A stretch of DNA of 48,845 nucleotides. Origin: a virus. Both the position numbers and the translations under genes were made by a program. Location of the stretch: the IMG/VR virus record IMGVR_UViG_3300042368_000879, positions 1-48,845 of that record. One strand, given 5' to 3'. Below the pieces are notes generated by a model, which searched no databases, was not told the origin of the DNA, and saw nothing but the letters and a program-made list of their open reading frames with translations. Each line of letters starts with the position of its first letter. The first letter of the stretch is position 1. Below are positions 15,203 through 24,500 of the stretch, piece by piece.

Positions 15203-15568
15203 TCATTTCGGGCGGATCAGGATTCCGACGAACCCCTGTCGATCGGGGTCGAGGTCCATCTCCTGCGACGTGCTCACGAACAGCGAGTCGTCGATGCACA
15301 GCGCGTCGGCGATTCCGTCGTAGGCCGCCTTCATGCGGGCCTGCATGTTGTCGACGTCCTGCCGGCGGCGCGACGGCGCGTAGAAGGTCGTCGTGACGCG
15401 CATCGGGCGCGAGACCCAGGACGGCGGCGTGGGGTAGTGCTTTCGCACGATGCACGCGGCGAGGAAGCGGTACTGCCGGACGTGCTTCCATCTGGTCGAC
15501 CAGTGGACGCGCGAGTTCGGCGACATGGTGCTCGACGGCCACGGCAGGCAGATTTCGATGATCTCCAT
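15203..15568 (-). CDS. RusA-like Holliday junction resolvase
   Basis: A 121-residue protein matching the RusA endodeoxyribonuclease fold in length and motif. The catalytic centre is visible: D71-V-D73-N74, K80, D84 and D93-D94 in the segment RRRQDVDNMQARMKAAYDGIADALCIDDSLF. RusA enzymes cut four-way junctions after recombination or replication and help phages process branched DNA before packaging. It is the first gene of the leftward operon, reading away from the recombination operon. A TACGAT -10-like box ends 6 bases before the ATG, so a leaderless mRNA is possible. Confidence 0.85.
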   Translation of the reverse strand: MEIIEICLPWPSSTMSPNSRVHWSTRWKHVRQYRFLAACIVRKHYPTPPSWVSRPMRVTTTFYAPSRRRQDVDNMQARMKAAYDGIADALCIDDSLFVSTSQEMDLDPDRQGFVGILIRPK

Positions 15569-15574
15569 CGCCGG

Positions 15575-15580
15575 ATCGTA
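15575..15580 (-). promoter_or_regulatory. Possible leftward -10 box, leaderless type
   Basis: On the minus strand TACGAT lies 6 bases before the ATG at 15568. No good -35 hexamer is found 16-18 bases upstream; the inverted repeat at 15585-15603 occupies that place, so the promoter may need an activator or be weak. Confidence 0.4.
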
Positions 15581-15584
15581 GCAC

Positions 15585-15603
15585 GGCGAAAAAAACTTTC
15601 GCC
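15585..15603. promoter_or_regulatory. Inverted repeat, candidate operator between divergent operons
   Basis: GGCGAAA-AAAAC-TTTCGCC, a perfect 7-bp inverted repeat in the 79-base gap between the RusA and recombination operons. It overlaps the leftward -35 region and lies 7 bases before the rightward -35 box, a position suited to a repressor or switch protein. Confidence 0.5.
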
Positions 15604-15609
15604 GCCTAC

Positions 15610-15638
15610 TTGCACCGGTCGATGCCTGTCGCTACCTT
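15610..15638 (+). promoter_or_regulatory. Sigma70-like promoter, leaderless type
   Basis: TTGCAC at 15610-15615, a 17-nt spacer and TACCTT at 15633-15638, nine bases before the ATG at 15648. It drives the recombination operon and belongs to the same family as the promoters at 6923, 8921 and 10197. Confidence 0.7.
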
Positions 15639-15647
15639 CGCCACGGC

Positions 15648-15947
15648 ATGAACACCCAAGACAACGTTCCGTCCCTCTTCGCAACGATCGCCAACCTGTA
15701 CTTCACGCTCAACGCGCCGGCACTGGTCGAACCGCCGGCCTCGGCCGAGTCCCCGTGGGAGCGGGGGTACCAGTTCGGCAATCGCGGTGCGCGCCTGCGC
15801 GCCGCGCAGTCCGCTCTGTTGGACCTCCTGGTCACACTGGACCCCAACTGGAAGGCCACCTGGGACGAGGCCAGGGAGCAGTGCGCAGCAGCCGCTGCGC
15901 GCGCAGCGCGCGCGGCCGACGTTGCCGCCGAGGAGGTGACCAAGTGA
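15648..15947 (+). CDS. Hypothetical 99-residue protein, first gene of recombination operon
   Basis: The product has a mixed N-terminal half (SLFATIANLYFTLNAPALVEP, WERGYQFGNRGARL) and a long Ala-rich helix at the end. No family is recognised. The ATG lies just after a promoter, so a leaderless mRNA is predicted. Its stop overlaps the GTG of the YqaJ exonuclease (GTGA), which suggests a role with the recombinase pair, perhaps as an accessory factor. Confidence 0.6.
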   Translation: MNTQDNVPSLFATIANLYFTLNAPALVEPPASAESPWERGYQFGNRGARLRAAQSALLDLLVTLDPNWKATWDEAREQCAAAAARAARAADVAAEEVTK

Positions 15948-16897
15948 CGTTCCGCCAAGTCGTACCCGTACAAGCCGGCAGCGCCGAATGGCGCAGCATC
16001 AGGGCCGGCGACGTTACCTCGACGGAAGTGGCGGCGCTGTACGACGCCTCGCCGTACCTCACACCGTTCGAGTTGTGGCACAGAAAGTCCCGGCGCGAGG
16101 CCGGCGAGTTCCAAGCGTCGACCCGCATGAAGTGGGGCACGCGGCTGGAGCCGGTCATCGCCCACGCCGCCGCTGAGGAGCACGGCTGGTCCGACGTCGA
16201 GCCGTACAAGAACTACATCCGGCTGCCAGTCCACCGAGCGGGGTCGTCGTTCGACTTCGTCGCGCGTGTCGACGGACACGACAGCCTGATCGAATGCAAG
16301 AACGTCGGCCTCGACCGAGTGCGCCACGGCTGGGTCTTCGACGGTGACGAACTGCGTGAGGCACCTCTGCACATCGAGTTGCAGGTGCAGCACCAGCTGG
16401 TAGTCTCTGGCATCCAGACCGCGCACATCGCGGTGCTCGTCGGCGGCAACAGCCTGCACGTTCTGCGGCGTGAACGCGACGCCGGCATCGCGGCCGACAT
16501 CCTGCGCCGCGTCGACGAGTTCTGGGTATCGGTCGACGCCGGCAAGTCGCCGGCAGCCACGACCGAGGACGCCGACTTCGTCATCCGCTCGTTGCGCGCG
16601 CAAGCCGGCGACCACAGCGTGACGTGCGACGCTCTGGAAGTGGTCGAAGACCTGCGCGAGTACTCGGTGCTCGGCGAGCAACTCAAGACCCTGGAGGCGC
16701 AGCGCGACGCCGCCAAGGCTCGCGTGCTGCTCGCGGTCGGCGACGCCGGCAGCGTCGTCACACCCATCGGCAAAGTGTCCTGCGGCATGACCAAGGACAA
16801 CCCCGGCAAACTCGTCACCGCCGACATGGTCGGCACCTACGTCGGCGCGCGCGCCGGCTTCCGCCAGTTCCGCTTCACCCCCAACAAGGCCAAGTGA
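15944..16897 (+). CDS. YqaJ/lambda-Exo-like 5'-3' exonuclease
   Basis: A 317-residue PD-(D/E)xK nuclease of the YqaJ viral recombinase family, which resects double-strand ends so a partner annealing protein can load. Motifs: E69 in WGTRLEPVIA, D104 in SSFDFVARVD, E117-C-K119 in SLIECKNVG, and a glutamine in the IELQVQHQL helix. The last 90 residues add a helical, YqaJ-C-like extension (ALEVVEDLREY...LKTLEAQRDAAKARVLLAVGDA). GTG 15944 overlaps the preceding stop. The recT gene follows after 5 bases, as in other phage exonuclease-annealase pairs. Confidence 0.88.
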   Translation: MTFRQVVPVQAGSAEWRSIRAGDVTSTEVAALYDASPYLTPFELWHRKSRREAGEFQASTRMKWGTRLEPVIAHAAAEEHGWSDVEPYKNYIRLPVHRAGSSFDFVARVDGHDSLIECKNVGLDRVRHGWVFDGDELREAPLHIELQVQHQLVVSGIQTAHIAVLVGGNSLHVLRRERDAGIAADILRRVDEFWVSVDAGKSPAATTEDADFVIRSLRAQAGDHSVTCDALEVVEDLREYSVLGEQLKTLEAQRDAAKARVLLAVGDAGSVVTPIGKVSCGMTKDNPGKLVTADMVGTYVGARAGFRQFRFTPNKAK

Positions 16898-16902
16898 TTC
16901 CC

Positions 16903-17715
16903 ATGACCGACACCACGCAAGCCCTCGCTCCGATCGAGCAGGCACGCCTGACGCTGCAACGCATGCAGCCTGAGTTCGCTGCGGCGCTTCCGCCGCAGAT
17001 CCCCGTCGAGCGGTTCATCCGCACGACCATGACCGCGATCAGCATGCAGCCCGATCTGCTGCAAGCCGACCGCCGCAGCCTGCTGGCCTCGACGATGAAG
17101 GCAGCGCAAGACGGCTTGCTTCCAGACGGCCGCGAGGCCGCCCTGGTCATCTTCAGGGGCAAGGCCGGGCCGGCTGTTCAGTACATGCCCATGATCGGGG
17201 GCATCCTGAAGAAGCTGCGCAACAGCGGAGAACTCGCTTCCATCGCAGCGCACGTCGTCTACGAGCAGGACCGCTTCGTCTACACGCTCGGCGACAACGA
17301 GTCGATCCTGCACGAGCCGCTGCTCGACGGCGACCGTGGCAAGCCGAAGGCGGTCTACGCCATCGCACGCCTGCGTGACGGCAGCGTGCTGCGAGAGGTG
17401 ATGACGATCACCGACGTCGAGAAGGTTCGGTCCGTGTCGCGAGCGCGCGACAGCGGGCCGTGGGTCCAGTGGTGGGACGAGATGGCTCGCAAGACCGTCC
17501 TGCGGCGGCTGGCGAAGCGCCTGCCGTCGAGCAGCGACGACGTGAACCGCGTGCTCGACAACGACGACGAGACGTTCGACTTCTCGCAGAAGCCGGCCCA
17601 GCCGGCCCCGGCGTCGCCGTTGGCGGCTCTTCGGGCCAGCATCGCCGTGGAGCAGCCCGCCGAGCCGATCGCCGAACAGGCAGCCGCTCAGGAAGGCGAG
17701 GAGGCGCAGCCGTGA
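16903..17715 (+). CDS. recT: RecT-family single-strand annealing protein
   Basis: A 270-residue RecT-like recombinase that coats resected single strands and promotes annealing. Diagnostic segments are the N-terminal helix pattern (RFIRTTMTAISMQPDLL), SLLASTMKAAQDGLLPDGREAALVIF, VQYMPMIGGILKKLRNSGE and, near the end, GPWVQWWDEMARKTVLRRLAKRLP. The C-terminal 50 residues are Pro/Ala-rich and probably disordered. It sits directly behind the exonuclease gene, and its stop overlaps the GTG of the next gene. Confidence 0.93.
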   Translation: MTDTTQALAPIEQARLTLQRMQPEFAAALPPQIPVERFIRTTMTAISMQPDLLQADRRSLLASTMKAAQDGLLPDGREAALVIFRGKAGPAVQYMPMIGGILKKLRNSGELASIAAHVVYEQDRFVYTLGDNESILHEPLLDGDRGKPKAVYAIARLRDGSVLREVMTITDVEKVRSVSRARDSGPWVQWWDEMARKTVLRRLAKRLPSSSDDVNRVLDNDDETFDFSQKPAQPAPASPLAALRASIAVEQPAEPIAEQAAAQEGEEAQP

Positions 17716-17933
17716 CCGTCAACCTCGACAACCTCCTGACCCCCGACGACCTCGCCAAGCGCTGGGGCTTGAAGCCCTACACGATCAAGGCGATGCGGCG
17801 GCGGGGTGAAGGGCCGCCGGCCGTCCGGTTCTCCGAGCGGCTCATCCGCTACCGCGAGGCCGACGTCATCGCCTACGAGCGCGACGTGCTCAAGAAGGCG
17901 ATGATGGAGAAGCGGGAGCGGGCTTCGCAGTAG
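17712..17933 (+). CDS. Small HTH protein, excisionase/AlpA-like
   Basis: A 73-residue protein of the MerR-like excisionase (HTH_17) type: LLTPDDLAKRWGLKPYTIKAMRRRGEGPPAVRFSERLIRYREADVIAYERD, with the LTPDDLAKRWG recognition helix and the RYREADVIAY end typical of the group. Such proteins act as excisionases or transcription activators. No integrase is present in this window, so a regulator role is at least as likely; it could bind the inverted repeat at 15585. GTG 17712 overlaps the RecT stop. Confidence 0.75.
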   Translation: MTVNLDNLLTPDDLAKRWGLKPYTIKAMRRRGEGPPAVRFSERLIRYREADVIAYERDVLKKAMMEKRERASQ

Positions 17934-18192
17934 GAGGCCCCAGCACGCGGCGCATCCCCGCCGCGATGGCTGGCTTGCCGGCGGCAACCAACCTTGCCGC
18001 CGGCAGCAGCCCCATCGCCACCAGCGCGACCACGACGGCGTCGACGAGGTCGAACGATGGGTCGCCGGGAGGGACGGCTTCGCCGCCACCACCGACCGGC
18101 GACGGGGCCGGCGCGACGGACGCAGCCCACTCTCGCAGCGACTCGCAGGACGCGAGGCACGCCAACACCAGCAGAAGAAGGAATCGGTTCAT
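17890..18192 (-). CDS. Predicted lipoprotein in lysis cassette, spanin-like place
   Basis: A 100-residue protein with a lipoprotein signal MNRFLLLLVLACLASC: basic start, hydrophobic core and a lipobox LASC with the acylated Cys at residue 16. A Pro/Gly linker (APAPSPVGGGGEAVPPGDP) follows, then a second hydrophobic stretch (LVDAVVVALVAMGLLPAA) and a Pro-rich tail. The gene is coupled to the holin-like gene (ATGA), the usual place for an outer-membrane spanin, but the second membrane segment is atypical. Its 3' end overlaps the converging HTH gene by 44 bases. Confidence 0.5.
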   Translation of the reverse strand: MNRFLLLLVLACLASCESLREWAASVAPAPSPVGGGGEAVPPGDPSFDLVDAVVVALVAMGLLPAARLVAAGKPAIAAGMRRVLGPPTAKPAPASPSSPS

Positions 18193-18536
18193 CGTGCTCG
18201 GTGGTCGTGAATCGTGGTCACGATCTCTTGAAGGGCTTGCATCTGCGACTTCGCCGTTTCGGCGAACAACTTCGTCGACGACTCAACGGACTCGGCGAAC
18301 GTCGTCGTCATCCGCTGAACGTGCTCGTGCTGCTCCTTGCGCGCTTCGCCCATGTGCCGCAGGAACACGACGACCACGACGATCACGATGCCGGCCGCTC
18401 CACTGCTCGCGACGTCTTTCCAGCTGACGTCGGCCCCAGAAACCTGGGCGAGGCCGCCGGCTCCTACGAGTCCGAGCGCAACAGTCGCGGCGAGAAGCTG
18501 ACCAGCGGTCATGGAACCTGTGTACCAACTGTCCAT
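18189..18536 (-). CDS. Holin-like membrane protein
   Basis: Up to 115 residues, or 107 if ATG 18512 is used. Two hydrophobic segments (LLAATVALGLVGAGGLAQV and GAAGIVIVVVVVFL) with a short loop, followed by a long charged, probably coiled-coil tail (GEARKEQHEHVQRMTTTFAES...). Two-TM proteins with a charged tail at the end of a late operon are usually holins that time lysis. No ribosome-binding site distinguishes the two starts. An endolysin gene is not found beside it. Confidence 0.55.
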   Translation of the reverse strand: MDSWYTGSMTAGQLLAATVALGLVGAGGLAQVSGADVSWKDVASSGAAGIVIVVVVVFLRHMGEARKEQHEHVQRMTTTFAESVESSTKLFAETAKSQMQALQEIVTTIHDHRAR

Positions 18537-18548
18537 AGGTCACGGGCA

Positions 18549-21500
18549 CTAGCGGTTGGTGATGCCGGCACGAGCCTGACCGCTGATCAGGCCGCGCGCC
18601 CAGTCGAGAGCCGTCTCTGGCTCGACGCTTCCAGCAGAGACGCGCGCCGCGAAGCCGAGCGGGCGGCCAGCCGCTTCAAACGGGAGGCCGCCGCTGATCA
18701 TCGTCAGCAAGGTCATGAAGTCGCGCGGCATGGTCGGGGAAACTTTGCCGCCTCCGAGCGTGACGGCGAGGACGTCGTCCAGGCTGCCGATCGCGCGCAT
18801 CAGGCTCTCGATCGCCGGGCCGGCGGACATGCGGTCGTTGTATTTCACGTCGTCCCAACCGTTGACCGTCGCCGACGCCAGCTGCTGGCCAAACGGGATC
18901 GCGCCTGCGGCGAAGCGCACTTGGCTGCCGACCACCATGTCGAACCACGCAGTGACCATGCGCCCGTCGTCGTCCTCCTCCTCGAATCCCCTGCCGAGCA
19001 AGCGCACCAGCGCTTCGCCGACGACCGCCGGAAGGGCGAGGCCAACGAGGTACGCCCAGAGCAGGTGCGGGACCGCCCTCGGCACGTTCCAGTTCACGCT
19101 GCGCAGCGCGGCCTCCCAGGCCGTGGCGTTGGCCTGCGCGACGCTGTTGAAGTAGCTCATGAACTGCGTGAGCAACCGCTCGAAAGGCGTGCCAGCTTCG
19201 CCGGCAGACACGTCGATCGCACGCAGGACCAGCTGCGAGGTGCGGACTACGGAGTCGGCATACGAGACCGCATGGGCGCGGACCTCGTCCTCCGTCCACG
19301 AAGCGTCTGCGGTTGCCAGCTGCTCGTCGAACGCGGCGTTCCACACGATCGTGTCGACCATGTTCTGCGTGAACCCCTGCAAGAACAAGCCGTGCTGCCC
19401 GAACCACTGGCGCGCGCGCCCATACGCAGTCGGCTGCTCGACGTAGGTCCGCATCTCGTTGATGAGGGTCGACATCTGGTTGCCCAGGTGCTGCCGCATG
19501 AACTCGCTCCGCTGGCAGTTCTGCGCCATGGTGCCCCAGCCGCCAGAGACGAAGCTCCAGATAGCGTGCGCCCAGTGCCGCATCGGGATCCGAAGCAGCG
19601 CGATCGGCAGGCCGGAGATGTTCTGCAATGCGTTCGGCACGTTCAGGAACATCTTGCCCAACGTCGTGTTGCGGCGCAGACCGCTAAACAACCAGTTGAA
19701 CGCTTTGCTGTTGTGCGGCTGCGAGGTCGTGTTGTTGAGCGCACGCGAAAGGAACGGACGCAGCACCTCCTGGTACAGCGTCGGGTCCATCAGGTGCATC
19801 TCCTGCATGACCGTGTAGTCCGTCAGCAGTCGATTGACGTCGTTGACGACAGGCGCTACCTCGGTGTAGCGCACCACCTGATCGATGTGCGACTCGATCA
19901 TGCGCAGGTCGAACGACAACGGCTCGTGGACCGACTCGTTGCGCTCGCGCGTGAAACCGTCATCGGCCATGGGAAGCTGCTGCCGCATGTCGGCCTGCAA
20001 CTCGGCGATCGACTCGACTCGCGCACCGATCGGCGACTTCGTGCTGTCGATCTTGGCCGGGACGTAACCACCCGAGAACGTGCCGTAACGGTTGACGATC
20101 GGCGTGCGGCCAACCGTCCGCATGATCGATCCCGTGATGCGCTTGTGCGCCCCCTGGATGCTCGGCAGCAGGCTCTCGTTCAGATCCCAGACAGCCTGCA
20201 AGAACTTCCAGTGCGTTGCCTGCAAGCGGCCACTCTCGTTGAGCGCCTCGACGAAGGCGTCCCATTCCTGGCTGTTCAGCACCATCTCATTCGTCGCAGC
20301 GTCTCGCTCCAGGAAGCCGAACGCCTTGCCGTAGCCAGTGCCGCCGAGCAGCAGCTTGCGCTTGTTGCTCTGGTTGCCGATGTGCAGGAGCGCACCCAGC
20401 AGTTCGCGCATGTCGGCGAAGGTGTAGATCAGCCGGCCGTCGCGCGACCGGAACTCGATCCGACGCTGCGCCGCCGGCACGTCGGCGTCGAGCGGAGCAG
20501 ACCTGAGAATCGTCGCATACGTCGACAGCACAGACTGCCGGCGTGCTTCGTACCGGACGAAGGCGTCGTTGATCGGCGTCCAGATCAGCTTCGTCCAGAT
20601 GCCAGGGGTGCCGCCGTCGAATCGCAGCATGGTGTGCTCGACTCGCTTCCACTTCGCCACGAAGCTGCCGAACCAGGAGAGCTTCTCCTCCGTGTCGGTG
20701 CGCTTGCGGTCGCGGCCAGGGACCGGGCCACGAATCCCTCGGTCGGAGATTGCCTGCAACAGCAGGTCGCGCGCGTCGCGGAACGACTGCCGACGCTGGT
20801 CGAACACCACCTCGCCGCGCTCGACGGCCGCGTCATGCAGCGCCTCGATGACGTCGCGGAGCGTCCTCCACTGCTCGACGGTCATGCGACGCCATGGCGG
20901 CTGGTCGTTGCCGCGCCCGGTGATCGTCTGGCGCGGCAGGCTCGCGATCAGCTGCCGCAGTCCGGTGACCGTCGGCTCGATCTGCGCCCACAGAGCAGCA
21001 TCCAGCTGCTGCACCGTCGACCATATCTGCTCCGCACGCTCTGGCGTGAACGATGCCGGCGCGTAGCCAGCCTCAGTCAGCAACGCCTGCGCAGCGTGGA
21101 CGTACAGCATCTCCAGCTTCCGAGCGCGCGTCTGCCCGATGTTGAACAGGCGAGACACGAACGTGCGGAACTGCTCGGCCTCGCGCCTGATCGTCAGCGC
21201 TTCCGCCGTCATCTGCTGGTAGAGCAGCTGCCTCAGCTTGGCCTGCGATGCGGCACGGTATCGGACGTCGCGACCGCCCTGCGGCATGCTCGTGATGTCC
21301 TTGCGCAGCGCCTGCTGCGCTTCGGTCGCCGACCGCCGCTCCTGAGCCAAGAAGTCGCGCGGGTTGATCTCGCCGATGACGCGCGTGCTCAGGTTCTTGC
21401 GAGCCTGACCGGCTGCGGCCTGGGCCAGCATCAACTGCGGGACGGTGCTCTCCGCAGCGCCGGCAAAGCGGCTCCTCTGCGCCTGGAGCGCTCCGATCTG

Positions 21501-24500
21501 CAAGTCGAGCCACTGCAATCGTTGCAGGTCAACTCTGTCGAGTGGGGTCTGCTCGTCGAGCAGCATGCTGCGCTCCTCTCGCGCCGCCTCCAGCTGCGGC
21601 TCGATCGACGCCACAGCGTCGCGAGCCTGCTGCATCTTCCGACGATGACCTGGGAGTGCCGCGATGGCGACCGTCGTCAGGTTGGTGTTCAGCCACATCG
21701 CCTCGGCAGCTACGAGCCGCGCGCGAAGCTCGCCATGCACAGCCTCCAGAACGGCTTGGTCGCGCGCCTTCGGGTCGACGAGGTTGCCGAACTCCTGCTG
21801 CATGCGCTCGTCGAGACGGGCATCGATCGCCTGCTGTGGAGTCGGGGCAGCTGCCAGGGTCGACATCATGCCGGCGACGTCGGCCCGCATCGTGCCATCT
21901 GGGTCGTTGCTCACGAAGCCAAACGCTGTCGCCACCTGCTCGGGGTCTGCGCCGCCCCTGCGCATGTACTTGTCGAGATTGACCGTGACCGAGATCAAGT
22001 TCCCGGACGGATCACGCTCGATGCGCGAGAACGCCGCCAGATCCGGCATGCGCGCAATCGCGTCTCGATCCAACTTATGCCCGTGCGCGGCCTTGCTGTC
22101 GTCGCGCGCGGTCTGACCATCCTGCCCCACCAGGATGCCGGTCTTGAAGTAACTGATCAGCCGGTACACCGGCTGCTCCATGACCTCTGCCGTGACTTCG
22201 GCCCGCAGGCGCTCCCTCTGCGCTCGCGCGGCGCGTTCGCGGTCGGCAGAAGCCCTCGCAATCGCAGGCTGCGACAGCTGCAACTGACGCACGCTCTGCT
22301 GCGTCAGCTGCGACACCGACTCCAGCCGCTGCGCCTCCATCAGTTCCTGCAACTCCTGCCACTGGTCGTCGCTTCCAGGGAACTGCTCGCGCGTCTGGAA
22401 CAGAGGCTCCAGAGCGTTGGCCGTGATGGCGGAATCGACCGACTGCTCGGCCGCAAGCATGCGCCCCATGACGGCACGCACCTCGTCGGTCAGCATCGGC
22501 AGGTCGTGGCCCGTGGCGGCCCGGTACGCGACGTTGATGTTCTCAATCACCTCTCGGTAGTACCTGCGGATCCATCGGGACAGGCGATCGAACAAGCCGC
22601 GCAATCCTGGCGTCGGAGCGACGCCCTCGAACAGGTACTTCTCGTAGCTGTACGCGAACGCCTCCCAGTGCCGCTCCTGCTCCTGCATGGTCATGGCGTT
22701 CCACGTCGCGAGGTCCGCAACGCCGAACCAGCCAAGCAGAACCTGCACGTCGCGAAGGTGCCTCGGGTTCGGCCAAGGACGCGACGCCGAGCGGAACAGG
22801 TAGCGCATCATGTTGTGCGCCTGCTCGTGGACGTGCGCCTTCAGGTTGCCAGTGTGCAGCAGGCGGGCGCGGCGCGTGTTGATGTCGATGTTGGCTTCTT
22901 CTTGGGATCCCTCGCTGTACAGGATGCTGGTGTTCGTCTGATCGTCTCGCTCGTCGAGAGGGATTACCGAGCCGTCTTCGGTGAACGTAACGGCATCGGC
23001 GAGCTTGATTTGCTCAGGACGGAATACGATGTACGAGTCGCGTGCCTCAGGAATGCGGCGAAGGAACTCTTCGTCGGTGGACACTTGATGAACTCGACTC
23101 CACTGCGCGTTGTCACTGTACGCTTGCGCTGCGACCTGTGCGCTCAAGGATCGTCTCTGTTTCGATCCAGGATCGCCAATCGCTATCTCGCGCCGATTCA
23201 GGTACACGACGCTGTCGTAGCCGTGCATCTGTATCAGTAGCTGAAGCCCAATCTCTTCAAGCTCCGCTTGCCCGACGTCGCTTGGCTTAATCGTTGGAGA
23301 CGTCAGCCACGACCTTGCAACACGTTCGTAGTCGGGGTCGACAGGCTTTTCTCCAATCGAATACCTGAATGCGTCGTGAGCTTTGTAGGTCTTCCCGATG
23401 GTGCCTGTAAGTAGCAATGACTTAACAATCTGCTCAAGTTGATCGAGTGCTGCGTAAGCCGCAGTCTGGTCTCCTCCAAACCAACCCATGTTGGTGAGTT
23501 GTGGGATAACTCGACCACTAGTCCAGATTCCAACATCTTGAAGACGTAGCGGGTTCCTGATCTTCAGGTAGACGCTGAACAACTTCTTCTTGTCAAGCTC
23601 CCCACTGTTGCTTGAGGCAAACTTGCCTGCGACCGCAGGCTCGACGCTGAAGTGGGCACCAAGGTTGCCCGTCTCGTAGACCGTCTTGAAGACGGTGAAC
23701 GGCTTCGCCGCCGCGTGAGCCGTCACCGGAACATCGACAGAGGTTCCGTGGAACGCGCGTACAAACCCAGACGCAGCAGCAGACTGGTCGCGCAGCTGCT
23801 GCACCGGAGCACGCTGCTCTGGCGTCGAGTTGGCGAACTTCTCCGGCGTGCCGATGTCGGCGGCGCGCACGGCGTCCATGTACTGCTCGCGCAACACGCC
23901 GACGCCCTTCGACGACAGACGCTTGCCGGCAGTCGGCTTGTTGGCCTCCTGTAGCTCAAGCGGCTTCGGCCACTCGACCATCGGGCCTTGGTCACGCTTG
24001 TACTTGCCCCTCCAGTTCGGATTGAAGGCGTACCAGAGGACGTCGGGTCGGCCGTCCTGCCACTCCTTGAACTTCTCGTAGTCCCAGTCCTCTGGCTTCT
24101 GCTTGTCGTCCCACGGCATGCGCGCAACCGGGTACAGCCCGTGCGCGGCGTAGATGGACGGCAGCGCAGTGTCGAATGAATCGGCCTTCCACCCGCCCTG
24201 GTCGATGGCGAGTTGCAGCATGTAGGTCATGTCCCCACGCTTGCTGGGGCTGCCGAAGCACGACACGATGTCGCCGTCCTTCTTCAACGCAAAACCGGCC
24301 TCGCCGTCGTCGGTGAGGAACAGCCGCATGAGCAGGTAGTCCTCGGCAGGGTAGGCGTGGACTGCGGCCCCGTACTGCGTGTTGGCCTTCTTGCTTGCCA
24401 GCACCGCTTGCCGGAACGCTTCTGCGCTTCCCTTCTCGCCCTTCCTCAACTCCACGATGCGGCGCGGGCGCATGCCGGCGTCGCGCATGATCTGCATGAA

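Noticed and set aside
17994-23240. A 1748-codon open frame on the plus strand, opposite the giant gene
   Set aside because: The translation is Arg/His/Val/Leu/Gln-rich filler with no domains, as expected for the antisense of a GC-rich gene; the minus strand has virion-protein character and recognisable domains.
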